This document shows positions 11,586 to 25,200 of a stretch of DNA of 64,000 nucleotides, piece after piece. The notes below the pieces were generated by a model. That model was given only the letters and a program-made list of their open reading frames with translations, did no database searches and had not been told where the DNA came from. The DNA is from Zeugodacus cucurbitae. Its lineage: Eukaryota; Arthropoda; Insecta; Diptera; Tephritidae. The stretch is taken from contig NC_071671.1 in assembly GCF_028554725.1 (NCBI RefSeq), forward strand, positions 7,120,001 through 7,184,000, given 5' to 3'. The position numbers and the translations under genes are program-made. Every line of letters begins with the position of its first letter. Position 1 is the stretch's first letter.

Positions 11586-13677
11586 TTTTAATATCTCTAT
11601 ATATTTTTTATTATTTTATTTGCTATTAATGCATTTACTTATACTTCTGAGTTATTTTGGTAAAACAAATTGCGTTACTATGGCAATTATGACATGATAT
11701 GAGCTCGTCAACATTGCCAGAATTATGTTACAGAAAAATTAAATATTTGTTTTATAATTTTGTTTATAACTTTCATAAATTGCAAAAAAAATAATTACTT
11801 TTATGATAGTATTATTACCTTATTTATTTCAAATTACGTGATATGCATTAGTTTTACAAAACTAATTGTTTTAAGAATCGGTTATTGACATTGGAATTTT
11901 ACATATTTAAACTTGTGAAAGTTTTGACAAGCATATTGCAAATAATAATAAATATTAAATTAACATATTTAAAATGCAAACCTCTGTATTTCTTGCATTA
12001 AATTTATTTAAATAATCGCTAATTTTTCACAAACAAATTGTGTTGCCAGATGTTTTAACTCAATTGGCATAAATCTCAATAGGTGGCAGGCCGCTCATAT
12101 GCTATTGACGTCGTTGCGACGAATACCTGAATTTAAAGATGGCGACCATCTTTTCGCTCGTGTGAGTGCCATTCGTACGTATATCTACAAAATTTGGGAA
12201 GATCCTGCAGACTGCAGTAATTTTAAAGTGAAGTAAAATAGTTTTTTTTGCAGATTAAATTAAATAAATAAGTAATTGAAAATACCAGAAAGGTGTGTAT
12301 CGCGAAATTTTGTTAATAATATATTTGAACTGGTGTTAACAATACAAAAAACTGTATAAAGAAAAGTGCATATAAATTTTGTGTGGCTAAGGTGTGGAAG
12401 TTGGTAAATTTTCATTCGGGACGTTCGCTAATGACCCGTGGCATATATTTCATATTGTAAGTGTTCGCGTGTGAAAATAAATCTATAATTTACGTATTGT
12501 CATATTTATTTCCTGGGCAATTGTTATAAAAATAAAATCCATTTAAGAACGGGCAAAATCGAGAGAAAAAAACCTGCAGATACATCATATGTATAAGTAA
12601 AAGAGGAAGAAGATATCGCGTCGAAGTTCGTGTGACGTCGACTTCAATGCTTCTGAGTCGGCCTTGATACTGCAGCGGTGTGTTGATGTATCCGATCCGT
12701 ACGAAGCATCAGAGTCTTATGTTCAAAGAGAAATCCACAAATTTTATAACTCTTGCACTGGCTGTTTTCAAGTATAGTTGTAGTCAATATTAAAATCCAA
12801 TTTTAAAATTATTAATAATTAAAATTGGAAATTGGGAATATGAAATAAAAATTAAATTATGTAAATGGTAAGTGAAGGAGGAAGGGCGTAATAAAAATAA
12901 TCGATAATATGAGGGCAGCCCTATACTTATATCTATAATTTTAATACAAAAATTAGAGAATAATAATCATATCTTAGGTTTTCCAACAATGTACTAATTA
13001 TGAATGAGTTTAGCTATGTTTATATGTGCCTACAAATTATTCACTACATTTTATTAACTTCAACTTATTGTACTGTTTGCGAATAGTCTAATTTAACTTT
13101 GGAATATTTTGAAAAAATTTAGATTAAAAGAAATGTCGAAAACCTAGGTTGAACGAACATTTTTTATGCGAATATTGGGATATATGTAGGTAAGGCGTGT
13201 ATACACGAATACACATTTTTCCTTAACGTATTTGGTGAAAAAGTAGGGAAACATATTAACTAGGTTTCTTTGTCTTAACATAAAAAGAAATGGAAACGCA
13301 AGCAAATCAAAACGGTAAAAAAGAAAGAAGGTCAAATTGTTATTGGAAAACTAGTTTATTGTTGATACCTAAAGCAGGGATGAATAACAAACACACAAAG
13401 CAATTCGCACAGTAAAGTTTATATTTGTTTTAATTATTGACTTCATAATTACTTAATGAAGAACACAAATGTGTACAACAAAGTAAATGTATGTATTTAT
13501 GAATTTTTTACGAAAAATGTAAAAATAATTTATATCAATTTTATTGTTAAGCTGAAATGGTCTATTTTATGGATATTGATACAAATGTTTATATTTTATA
13601 TATTAACATAAATTAATTATTTTTGATTCGTATTTTTTAATTTTTTTTTCTTTTTTACCCATATTAAGAATTCTGGA
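11586..13677. other. Region between Arl6 and mei-W68
   Basis: No protein-coding exon is supported. The block at about 12090-12870 is less AT-rich than its surroundings and contains two GTAAGTG donor-like sites (after 12457 and after 12867), so it may hold the promoter and 5' non-coding exons of a plus-strand transcript. ORFs at 13144-13335 and 13617-13826 are minus-strand shadows without features. Confidence 0.4.
12090..12460 (+). promoter_or_regulatory. Candidate promoter and 5' non-coding exon of a plus-strand gene
   Basis: Less AT-rich than the flanks, with AAGATGGCGACCATCTT, a short palindrome containing GCCAT-like core sites, and a strong donor-like ATATT|GTAAGTG near 12457. It could start the mei-W68 transcript or a distal par-1 transcript running over mei-W68. 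The sequence alone cannot decide. Confidence 0.3.
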
Positions 13678-14761
13678 ATGAAGCACTTGATTTTGGTAAA
13701 TAATATTGAAAAAATTGTCATTATTTTTTTGGAGAATCTAATTTCGTGCCGTAGAGGAATATGTAAAATTCGTTGTCGTAAAAATGTGCGCTCTATGACA
13801 CTGCTTGAACGCGTTGCGTCGTGCAAAATGGCACATTTTCAACGTTCTTCATTATGCTTTTATTTACTCATGGAAGTACATAACTCACTTTTGGCCGGTG
13901 ACAAATGTTCACTAAGAGAACTTTTTTACAAGGATCCGGCCAATAATTGCAAAACTATCAATATTTATAACAGTTTAAAAGATGTATGTGAACTTTTACG
14001 AACAACACCATGGAGTTTGGGCATCTCCGCATCTGGAAAGGGGTTAATTGCAGGTTTCATTTATTAAATAGTTGTTGATAAAATAGTTTTTGATATATTA
14101 ATATTTTGTTTTCTTAGGTTCAATACGTTTGCTTTTGATAAACGGTGACATGATTGACTGTTATACACATGCTGGTGCTGTTTTATTACCCCAAGAGCAT
14201 AATGCAATCAAACGTTTGGAAACAAATGCATCATTTGTACTAATTGTTGAAAAAGATACAATCTTTTCAAAATTAATCTCACAAAGAATATTCGAAACTA
14301 TAGGAAAAGATATAATTTTGATTACCGCCAAAGGTTACCCCGATTTATGTACGCGTCATATTGTACAACGACTTTCTGTTGAGCATAAACTACCAATCTA
14401 TGCACTGTTCGATGCGGATCCATTTGGTATCGAAATCTTGTTAATCTATCAATTTGGTTCACGTAAAATGTCATATGACATTTCAAAATATTTAATTTGC
14501 CCAAGTATCCAATGGTTAGGTATACATCCAACTGAAATGAATATGTTTAATTTTTCAAGTGTGTCACTAAACGCATGCGATAATCGAAAACTGCAAAAAA
14601 TATTACATTACAATTATTTAAAACCGGCCATACGTGTAGAATTGCAATTAATGCAAATTTTGCAAAGGAAAGTCCATATCGATGAATTACATTGTATGAC
14701 ACAAAAATTTCTCATTAATGATTACGTACCGAATAAGATAAAACGCAATCTTACCATTTGA
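13678..14761 (+). CDS. mei-W68: Spo11 meiotic topoisomerase VI-like endonuclease (mei-W68)
   Basis: Two exons, 13678-14053 and 14118-14761, split by a 64-nt intron (GCAG|GTTTCA ... TTCTTAG|GTTC) inside the conserved GLIAG|SIR; 339 aa. The catalytic tyrosine is Tyr84 in LRELFYKD (human RDIYYTD). SASGKGLIAG matches human STSKGLIAG. The Toprim metal-binding residues are present: Glu170 in VLIVEKD, and Asp224/Asp226 in DADPFGIE. The C-terminus ends YVPNKIK, as in other Spo11 proteins. Function: generates meiotic DNA double-strand breaks by a tyrosine transesterification and starts recombination in the nucleus. It looks intact, with all catalytic residues present. The ATG at 13678 is the first in frame and the length is family-typical, but an upstream 5' exon could change the first ~10 residues. 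It lies between Arl6 and par-1. Confidence 0.93.
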
Positions 14762-14809
14762 GTGCATATGGCATAAGTATTATCTATAGTATACTATTTG
14801 AAGTGAAAC

Positions 14810-14815
14810 AATAAA
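14810..14815 (+). other. Poly(A) signal of mei-W68
   Basis: AATAAA 49 nt after the stop codon, followed by a T-rich stretch. Confidence 0.65.
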
Positions 14816-15327
14816 TATTTTTTTTATTTATTATTTATTTAGCTTATTGATTTTATTACGCTTAATGTAAAAATATATTTAAGGTAGGCAATTCTTTGTG
14901 TTGTATATAGGGCTTGTTGTTCTAATTTAATACAATTGTTATTCATTTGTTGGATTTTGAAATTGTCGCCCGTAAATTGATAACAAAAACAAAAAAAAAA
15001 AACAATTAAGGAATAAGTGCGTGTAAAATGTCGATTATTCTATTCCTGACTACGGCCGCAAATAAACATAATATTCGTTAACAATTTGTGCCCAAAAACA
15101 TCTTAGCCACAATTTAAAAAGTGTTCATTTTCATTGAAAACAGATCTATTATAATATATTTTATCAAATATATATTTCAACTATTGTATCTTATTAAATT
15201 AACACATGCATATCTCTTACAGATGGTCGTTAAATTTATGTAGTGATATTGCAGCTAAGGCTTGGTGAACATCTATATGTAAAATTCAACATTTTTGGTG
15301 TTCACTGATGCCAAAAACTAAACAACG

Positions 15328-15334
15328 TATAAAG
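15328..15334 (+). promoter_or_regulatory. TATA-like box upstream of the par-1 N-terminal exon at 15545
   Basis: TATAAAG about 217 bp upstream of the ATG at 15545, with a GA repeat about 25-40 bp downstream. The spacing would fit a start site near 15355-15365. No transcript evidence. Confidence 0.35.
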
Positions 15335-15357
15335 ACTGTTGGTACAGCGTGAGGAGC

Positions 15358-15374
15358 GAGAGAGAGAGAGAGAG
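15358..15374 (+). promoter_or_regulatory. GAGA tract near a putative par-1 start site
   Basis: An uninterrupted GA dinucleotide run of about 17 nt. Such tracts are bound by GAGA factor at many fly developmental promoters (established knowledge); its use here is inferred. Confidence 0.4.
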
Positions 15375-15544
15375 TTAGTTATAGCAGCGATAGTAAAACA
15401 AAAAACATATTGGTGACGACGAATACACATCCATAAAATACACTTACAAGACGGACGGAAGTGCAAGCCAAGCGTCTAAGCAAATTTTAACCATTTTTTC
15501 GTCTTGTGTTAGTTTAAGCTTAAGTTGGCGTTGTTTGATATAAA

Positions 15545-16267
15545 ATGTCAGCTACAATGCGAGCGACATTACAAACAGTTCCTGAATCCCTACCAACCGA
15601 ACATGTGTCCTCCACAACGGCGGATGCGGCTGCGGTACCGTCAAACACCCCAACGACAAATTCTTTAACGGCCACTACCTTAAATACTACGCAACAGCAG
15701 CAGCAACAACAATACAATAATAGTACCATTAATAGTTCAGTGCATTCAGTCAAGGACCAACAACATGACTCGGCAAATGCCAACATTATTGCACTGCCAC
15801 AAACTACAACAAGCAGTGTTGTTGTTGCCACAACAACAACAGCAACTACACCAATTGTTGCGAGTAATGTTCCAACCAATACGACCGTAAATACAACAAC
15901 CCAATCGCAACAACAACAGCAGCAGCAACAACAGCAAACACAACAACAACCGCAGCAGCAGCAACAGCAACAACCCCAACAACAACAACACAGTCATCAA
16001 CACCAACATCAGCATCACCATCATTTAGTGAATAATGCGACAACAACAGATAGTGGTGGACGCTTGCCACCAAATAATACGTCTACAAATGCGGCGGTTA
16101 TAAATCACCATCAACATCACACCACTGGCATAACAAGTGTCGGCGGCGGCGGTGGTGGTGGTGGCGGTAGTGGTGTTGGTGTTGCACCGCTGCCCGTTGT
16201 GAATAAAAATATTTTGGCTTCACACTCGAATTCGGCGTCGATGAAACAGCGAACCTCTTCAGCTAAG
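15545..16267 (+). CDS. par-1: par-1 alternative N-terminal exon 1 (Gln/His/Gly-rich, 241 aa)
   Basis: Begins MSATMRATLQTVPE and ends TSSAK with donor AAG|GTAAGT in phase 0. Low complexity: polyGln at residues 50-56 and 120-148, a His-rich run at 149-160, polyGly at about 200-208. No folded domain. The N-terminus resembles the long Drosophila Par-1 form from memory. A minus-strand open frame over the same region is a shadow of the CAG repeats. Confidence 0.82.
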
Positions 16268-19200
16268 GTAAGTGGGCTTTTTGTTGTTGTTAATTACATA
16301 CACATACACACAAATGTTTGTAAACATACCTACTCTATCTGTTACCAGTTACACATTACATATAACGACATCCGTCATTCCACGTAGATGTTGCTTAGAT
16401 TTCATTGTGAGAATTTTTTTTTTTCAAAATTCCTGTAGTGATAATGATTTTTATCGCTCATACATCTAAGCATCATACCCCAAAAATAGTTGCGTATTTA
16501 AATCGATAATTCCTGCAATACTTACAATAAATACATGCCATTGCTACGTAAATATGTACGTGCATATACTATATGCAATTGTATATAAGTTTATGCATAA
16601 CTGTGATTTTTTGTCTCGAAACAGTAATTTGTATACTTTCCTTCAAAGAATTGTAAAAAAATATATTTTTAATAATTGAATGAATGAAGCATTTTTTAAT
16701 TAAATAAAAAAAATTAATAATAAAAAAATTAAAAATAAAAAAATCAATAATAAAAAAAATAATAATAAAAAAAATAATAATAAAAAAATTTATATTAAAA
16801 AAAATTTAAGAATTAAAAAAATTAATAATAAAAAAATCAATAATAAAAAAATTAATAATAAAAAAAAATTTTAAAAATTAAGAAGCAAAAAAATTAATAA
16901 TAAAAAAATCAATAATAAAAAAAATTAATAATAAAAAAGATAATGATTAAAAAAATTAATATTAAAAAACAATTAATAATAATGAAAAAATTTAATAATA
17001 TCTAATAAAAAAATTAATAATACAAAAAAAATAATAAAAAAAAAAATAATAAAAAAATAATAATAATAAAAAAAAATTAGTAATAAAAAAATTAATAATA
17101 AAAAAAATTAAAAATAAAAAAATCAATAATAAAAAAATTAAGAATTAAAAAAAATAAATAAAAAAATAATAATTAAAAAAATTAATAATAATAAAAAAAC
17201 TTATTAATAAAAAAATTAATAATAAAAAAATAATAATAATAATAATAATAATGAGAAATAATAATTTAAAAATTACCTTATTTAGTGTTTCGTTAGTGCA
17301 AATTTTAAAATAAATTAAATTTTTGTCTGCCTTTCACAGTTATGCATGTGTTTATGTACAACTGTATGTATGTACATGCGTACATATGTATATATGTATG
17401 TATGTTGGAATTATGCGTTTTTTTCCTTTTTGTAAAAAATGTGTTGGTTTAGTAGTGTCAGTTGCATTTACCATATATTATACTCTTACAAATTCGTTGT
17501 TTTCTATATAGTTGTACTGTGTACGCTTCCATATGTAATTTCTTGAAAGTGATTCGCCAAAAAATGGGTAACGGTTTAATACAAAAAAAAAAAAGTATTC
17601 CATTTCAAAAGTGTGCCGCCCTACCAGTTCATGCCCAAAATTATAAAATTAGAAACGAATTCCTATTTTTAAACTCATTTAATACATGCTTATAAAAATC
17701 AAAACTGTGTTTGTATGTAAAATTTTGTTTGTAATGTGCTTACGATTATCAGGTGATTGGGTATACATGACGAGTTATTTAAATAATAAGAAAACCAAAA
17801 AAAAAAACAGCAAATCTAGCAAATGCAGATTTTGATAAGATATTTACTAAGCAGCTGCGCTGTATGATGATTAAATACATAAGTGCAATGACAAAAGAAA
17901 CGCATGCAAATCACGTTGGGTGAGTGAACTTTACCTGTAATACAATATGAGACAAAAGTACTTCCTAGTACTATTTAAAGCGTAGATCATGCGACCAAAA
18001 GAAATTAAAAAAAAAATTAAATTAATGCAAACAAGTTGTAGCGTTGATTTTAGAATGTGTGCCGTGAATTTAGTTACAGATAAAGAATCGCAAAAACAAC
18101 TGATAAAAAGGTTTATTTTTTGTATGTATGTTTGTATATACAGAACATAGTAAACAAAAACAATTTCAGATTTTTAAATGTACCAAACACTGTACAAAAA
18201 GTTGTTATATACTTCTTCCTTGCATTAGAATATATGTACCAACTAAAGCTCTTGATATTCGACTAATCGACTAACCGGATAGGACATTATTCGAATCATA
18301 ATATTCGGTTTGCAGTATTCGGATAATCGTAAGTCGTCGACTATACGATTAACCGCCCATTTTCGCCCAATGGTTACAAACGGAATATTCGAATTTTGGG
18401 TTTTCAGTTTATTCGAATAATTTTAACTGTACTACTTATTCAATGTTCGAAAATTATATTTATATTTATGAGTATATTACTTAATATTAAAATAGCTCAT
18501 TGTATTGTTTTTGTTAGTAGAAAAAAGTAACATATCAACACTGCTGAAGTGATAACTTTTGAAAGCTAAGTATGCTTAAAATCAAAAATTATGTTAAACG
18601 AAAAGACATTGTCTCAAGAACAATTGCGTTTCAATGTACTTGAACCTAATCTAACAACATGTAATAAAACTGAAATTAGATTCAAATCTAACCAATAACT
18701 GCAATTTTTGAAAATTTTGCTTTCCGAAAAAAGTTGTTCTAGCATACGAATTCTCCGTACGTTCAAATTACTGTCTTCTTTAAACTAATCTTTGTATTTA
18801 TTTGTACTAATTATCCTTAACAGTTTTTAATAATATGTGACCTGGTCTACGAAAAGGGAGCTAACGTGCGAAAACTAGTTTTCTGGGAAACAGCTGTTAA
18901 AAATAAAAGCATCTCATCTTCCATCCGAATCAACTAAAAAGTGAAAATTGATTTTTTGACACCTAAGCCCCCTTTCCGTAGACCAGGTCACATATAGAAA
19001 TGTCACATTTTCAATACTTTGGCATTCTACTTTTCGCAAAAGTTTTTTTTTTTTTCATTTGCTATGCTCAACTGAATTTTCTATAATTTCGATTTTTAAA
19101 GTCGCGATATTTAAAATCTCTACATATGCAATCCATGCGAACCTTTTTGGATGTTCCGGTAAAGTTTCAACGCCAGTTAACAGTTGTTTGTGTCATGGCG

Positions 19201-22200
19201 CCAGTGTTATAAGAAATTTCTTAAACCACAAAACATATCTACATAATACTAGAAAAATATCTGTATATATTTTTAGATGCAAACATGCTGTTAAAATGTA
19301 TTATGTACATACAAGTATTTATGAATACTGTGCAGCAGAGCTGTTTTAAATTATATTAAATAACATGACAATATTAAATTATCCTAATATGTCATAAGAA
19401 GGGCATGCAAATTGTTGAATAAGTTATACTACATGGGTACATATATATACATATGTGTATACGAAGCAACAGATTTACAGCCACGAGAAACATCTTCAGA
19501 AATTTACTCTACAAATATACATATGTACATACATGTATACGTTCTCGGATAATAAATACAAGATAAGATAAGGAAAGGTAGAGAGCGTACTTCAAAGCAA
19601 TTGTCACGAGCATATGTACATATGTACTTACATGTACGTATGTATGTATGTATGCACATAGTGGCAAAAAGAACAACAAATAAAAAACAACTACACAAAG
19701 GGTTGGATTACATTAAATGACGCAAATTAATACGTATATGATTGCTTTGTGTCCACTTGGGGTAATTTAGTTACTGCAAGTATCCTGTGTTTGTTTAGCA
19801 TATTCAGTTGAGTTAAACCCATTTGTGTTGCAAATTATAATTACAACTAACTATTATCATATTTAATTTATAGCTTTCAATTATGCAGTGCATTCAAAAT
19901 ATAATTTGAAGAATTTTGTTATAAAAGTCTCCAAAAATTGTTTGTTAATTTTCAAACTTTCAGGCAACAATTTGGAAATGTTATAATCCACCGTTTTCAT
20001 ATCGAAATATTTGTTTTTCTGTAATTCGAAATTCGTTATTAGTACGAGGGTTGCTATATATATTTCTGACCTAATAATGAAACTAGGAATATTTATCAAC
20101 GAAAATGGTTTTATTGTTTTTCAAAATATTCTCAATCAAGATTTATACACTTTTGCATGCGCTCAAACCAATTTTCGAAGCACTTTTTTTGAGCCTTTTT
20201 TTGAGCGATTGTCAAATTGTGCGGGATCCAACGAGAACAAACCTTTTTTACGGCCAGGTGTTCATGCAATATCGAATGTATGCTGGTGGGAGAAATGCAT
20301 AGTCATGCCTCTATCTGAAGGTATGTTACATGACGGTCTTGCATTATCAGTTCTAGTACGGCATCGATGTTTTCTGGCACAACGGCTGTTTTTGGACGAC
20401 CTTCACGGAATTCGTCTTTGAGCGAGCGTCGGCCACGATTGAATTCGTTGTACCAGTTTTCCACAGTGCTATAGGATGGTGCTTCATAGCCATACAAAGA
20501 TTTTAGTTCATCGATGCACTCTTGTCGCGATAATCCACGTCGAAAGTTGTGAAAAATGATCGCACGAAAATGTTCACGAGTTAATTCCATTTTTTGGCCG
20601 AGATGAATTTTTTAATTCCCTGTAAATAAAACAATTCACGATTAAATGACAAAACGGTCTAAGTGATGTTATGCTAAAAAATGTCAAACTTTCCAATGAA
20701 AATGTCAGATTGCACCTGGCAACACTTAGTGTTGCCTAAGCCAGAAATATATATAGCAACCCTCGTACTTAGTTTAATCCAAATTTGGTTTCGAGTCTTT
20801 TTATTCTGTTCTGAAGCGGGATTGCTCGCATATACTTTAGACTTTATATATCCCCACAGAAAAAAGGCTAACGGTGTAATAACACACAATCTTGGTGGCC
20901 AATCGACTAGCCCAAAACGTGACATTATCTGCTCACCAAAGTGTTCTCTCAATATATCCATTGTTTGATGCGATGTGTGGGATATGACGCCGTCTTGTCG
21001 TTGCCAAATGTTGCCGAAATCACGAGCAGCAATTTCAGGCATAAAATAGTCGGTTATCATGGCGCGATATCGGTCGCCTTTCACGATTACATTCTCACCG
21101 GCATCATTTCTGAAGAAATATGGACCGATGATTCCACCGGCCCACAAACCACACCAAACCATTATATTTTCTGTATGAAATGGCAGCTCTTGAATCTCTT
21201 CAGGTTGCTCTTCGTCCCAAATGCGGCAATATTGCTTCTTTACATACCCATTGAGCTAGAAATGGGGATAATCGCTGAACAGAATTTGGCTCGAAATCGT
21301 CGGATCTTCAGAACGTGAATTTTCGTTATAAAGTTGAACAATTTGTTAAGGTTGTTCTGGCGTAAGTCTTTTCATGATGAAATGCCAAACAATACTCAAC
21401 AAAATTTACATCACAGCTTGACACGACTCAAGGTCTAGACCCAATGCTGGCTGGCTTTACTTGCTTTCGTTGACTTTGTGTACTTTGAATGCTTGTATGA
21501 CCAAATGAGCGCTTTGAACGCTTTCAAAATAATGTCACAATCACTGTTGCCACACACTTAATTCTTTGTAAATCAAAAAGTCAATCAAAACTTGGTAATA
21601 GTTTCATGTTAAATGTTATATTATTATAAACTCTTTGTAAATTTCTACATACATATATCAAATATTTTAAATATTCTACATTTTAACTATTTGTACTGGC
21701 AAACGCATATGTGATAAATATTTGCGTGTCAATGTAGCATCAAAAAAAAATTACTGAAATTGGTACATTTCGCCCAAACTGATAACTCTAGTTACAATAT
21801 CAAATGTCAAAAGCCCCATAAGCGCTGCCAAATAGAGCATAGATCTATTCGTAACTTCAAGCGCTTGAAGCAAAGCTTCATTTGGTATCTTTTCATATGC
21901 TCTAGTATAGTTCTATTCAGTTTTGACGGTTCTCACAGCAAAGCAAGTAAAGCCAGCCAGCATTGGGTCTGGACCTTCAAGCGTGAACTGTCAAAAAAAA
22001 AAGCCATTGATAAAAGCACCTCTACTTGGATGACCCGGTAGAAATTCTAACGATGCATTGCATTTCGATGTTTATTGAATTATTTGCTGTTTAAAGAAGT
22101 TGAAAAATATTTAAAACTGTTTTATCGAAACTTCAAAGTGTGACAACTGTTGAAATACAACCCCACAGTTTGGAAACCACAGAAAAATCTAAGAATTAAT

Positions 22201-25200
22201 TTTTATTGAGATTTAATTTGTTTAATTTTCATTTTTTTATTTATTTTATTTAATAATTCTAGCAATAAAATCAAGTTGTTATATTTAAAACTGTTCTATC
22301 GAAACATAAAAGTTTGACTTGGCAGCAGTTAAAATACAACTCTGCAGTTTTGAACAATGAATATTTTAAGTTATTTTTTTCTTGAGATTTTCAATATTTT
22401 TTATTTTATTTTTATTTTTTTTTTTAATTTTTTATCCATTTTATTGATTAATCATGACAATTTAATCAAGTTGTTGAAATCCAATGCGCTTTATTTGCTG
22501 TTAAAATTTATGTTAAGCTTTGTTGTAAGCTCAAACATTTGGATATACGCGTACAAAAACGGTGTGCAACAAATTTGCCACCAAGTAAACAAACATACAT
22601 ATAAACATTTACATATGTATGTATAGGTGCTTGTGTATGTGCAATTGCGACTCGGTGCAAGTGTACCGAGCACGCAGCTTTGCAACGGCTGTGCAGTAGA
22701 AGCTTTTGGGCACAAAAATAATAATAAAAAGTTAAAAATTTCTAAGTATGCCACGTGCCCCATTTTTGGGCTACAAAACCAACCTACCTTACCTTAAATG
22801 CATACATACTTATGTACAGAAATATGTATATACTTTTGATTTTTTGGGAACATGTAATTATGTGTGTGTACATTCATACAAACATTACTGCTTAATTCTC
22901 ACGATAAAAATAACTAAGACCACTCAAATAGAATTGTTCGATCTTGAACGGTTGTTGTAAGTTGCAAGTGCAAACATACTTATAAATCGACTTATATGTA
23001 TGTATGTATGTATGTATGTAAATTCAATTATCCACATACATATATACATAAAGTAGTTATTTATTTTTCTATACACTTACAGGTATGTACATATATGTAC
23101 ATACGTACGCACGCTAATATGTTTACCAGTGTGTGTTACTACAGTGTTATCACATTTCCTTAGCCGCGTATATTTGCTTCTGTTGTCATTTTAACAAAGA
23201 TAACGACAAAAGATAAATCACAAGATAAGATTTTTTAGACATTAGCATATATTATTATATACATATATGTAAATATGTATAGATGTATGTATGTGTATAA
23301 GCAATAGTGCTTCAAGCTATATAAATGCTTTCAAGCATATTAACTTAGATACAAATCATATACAAATTTGTATGTACCTTGTATGTATGTATGTATGCGT
23401 GTAGTGATTATTAGCTGGCGTAAGCAAAGCATAAGATAATGAAAAGTAAAGTGCTAAGTGCTATGTATGTATGTATGTATGTATATGAGTAACAGCACTC
23501 AGCAGTGTTTGGAAGCGTAAGAGAGAGGCCAAATCTCTACTGGACACATTGTGGATAGTTTAATTGTTGACATAGACCCGACCGACCATAGACCGACCGA
23601 CACTCTCTTCAACACCACCACTGTTGTTGCTGTTCTATTTGTATTATTGTTATTGTTGTTATGAGAATATGAGCGCCTCAAGTACGCTAAGTGGAAAATT
23701 CAATACAAACACGATCGCCACTATATTGTTTATTTGATTACTTACATAAATGTGCTAAGTATATGTATACCTTTACTAGCTCAGCTAGTATGTACTTACA
23801 CCTTTATACACAGACATGTGTATGTATGTACAAATGGCTAATAGTTGTTGTTTCTAAAATTAAGCGCAAGTTGTTGTTTTCTTTCTATTGTTTTTTGCAA
23901 ATTGAGAGCAGCTTGTCACAGAGGTTATGCGGCAGCGCTTAAACCACCGCATACACACTCACACGCACCCCCACAAGTGGCTTTGGGTGCTTAAATTGGC
24001 AGAAGACCCTGTTGCGCCTGCATTTGAAAATAAAAACAAAGTAAAAATAAAAACTTAGTTGATTTTGAAATTGAAAAAAAAGTGTATAGCTTTAGCTGAA
24101 GATTGCACAAACACATGTGCGTTTGTGTGCTCACTTTTAAACGCATACATATAAACATTTAAACAAGCGCACATATACATCTACAAAAAAATATCCAGTA
24201 GTGTTGTGCACTTACTAAGCTCGGGTAGAGCATAACCCAGTAAAACAAATATTTTTGTTCGCTAAGTCATTGTTGATTATCAGAACACAGTGCGCTGACA
24301 GCTAGTTTGCCGAAAGCTAACAATTAACTACTGTTATTAGAAAATGAAAAAATAAATCGAAAAAAGATACGCCATCAACATATTCTTATTACATTATTAT
24401 TGAGTTTCCAAAACTCATCAAATCTCACAAAACTATTTGCGATATTTTTTTCTTTTACAAAAACAACAACAGGATTGTTTATAAAGTGATCATTTGACAG
24501 CTAATAGCCTTTTCGCTTTAATTTGGCTAATATGTACTAATTAAGATTATAAGTGAGAAACCAATTTTTGCATTTCGCAAAGACGGAACGAATTTACAGC
24601 ATGGTCAACAACCCGCAGAGTTGCATTTCACTTTCAACTCGATTTGTATTCGATTAAGAATTAATGTAGTAAAATAAGATGTTTCTTTTGTATGATAAAT
24701 CGATTTAAATCAGCGCTTTAATCATGCAAATGCCGCTTAATTGATCCATTAACTCCTGTACGAAAACGCTGTTAGACGCTAAAGCAAACATTGACCTAAA
24801 ACGAAAGTGTTTTTGAAGAACTTGCGTCATGTGATCTGAAATCATTAATTCCAATTAGCAAATTATTTCAATAAGTGAAATGTAATAGCCTTTTCACACA
24901 GCCAAATTAATTGGTTAATTAAAATTTGATTGAGCAACCAGTTTTTGCCCTTCACACTGCGGTCTACTCGATAACCGATCAGCTGTTATATATTTTTTTT
25001 TTGCTTTTCATGAGAAGTTGGTAAGATCCATCAGCTGATTGCTATTCTTAGCAGCGACATCTACCGTCTAAGCAATATTCTTGAAGTTATTGTTTAATTA
25101 TTCTCGGGGCCTTTAACGCTCTAACTCTAACAGCTACGATTTTAAACGCGTTTTTCTCAAAACTACTTTTTTGAAGTCCGTGTTCACTGCCATTTGAAAA

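Larger units (their letters stand above)
14762..15544. other. mei-W68 3' flank and upstream region of the first par-1 coding exon
   Basis: Contains the mei-W68 poly(A) signal at 14810, then AT-rich DNA, then a TATA-like box at 15328 and a GA tract at 15358. The last ~190 nt before the ATG at 15545 are likely 5' UTR. Confidence 0.5.

Noticed and set aside
15520..16073. Several minus-strand ORFs rich in Val, Leu and Cys
   Set aside because: Antisense of the CAG/CAA and GGT repeats in the par-1 exon at 15545.
18260..18420. ATTCGA/TAATCG-rich patch as a regulatory cluster or element
   Set aside because: Degenerate low-complexity sequence; no TIR, ORF or clear binding-site grammar.
24490..24980. 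TAGCCTTTTC motifs at 24507 and 24888 as ends of a MITE
   Set aside because: The copies are in direct orientation, diverge quickly, and have no target duplication that I could find.
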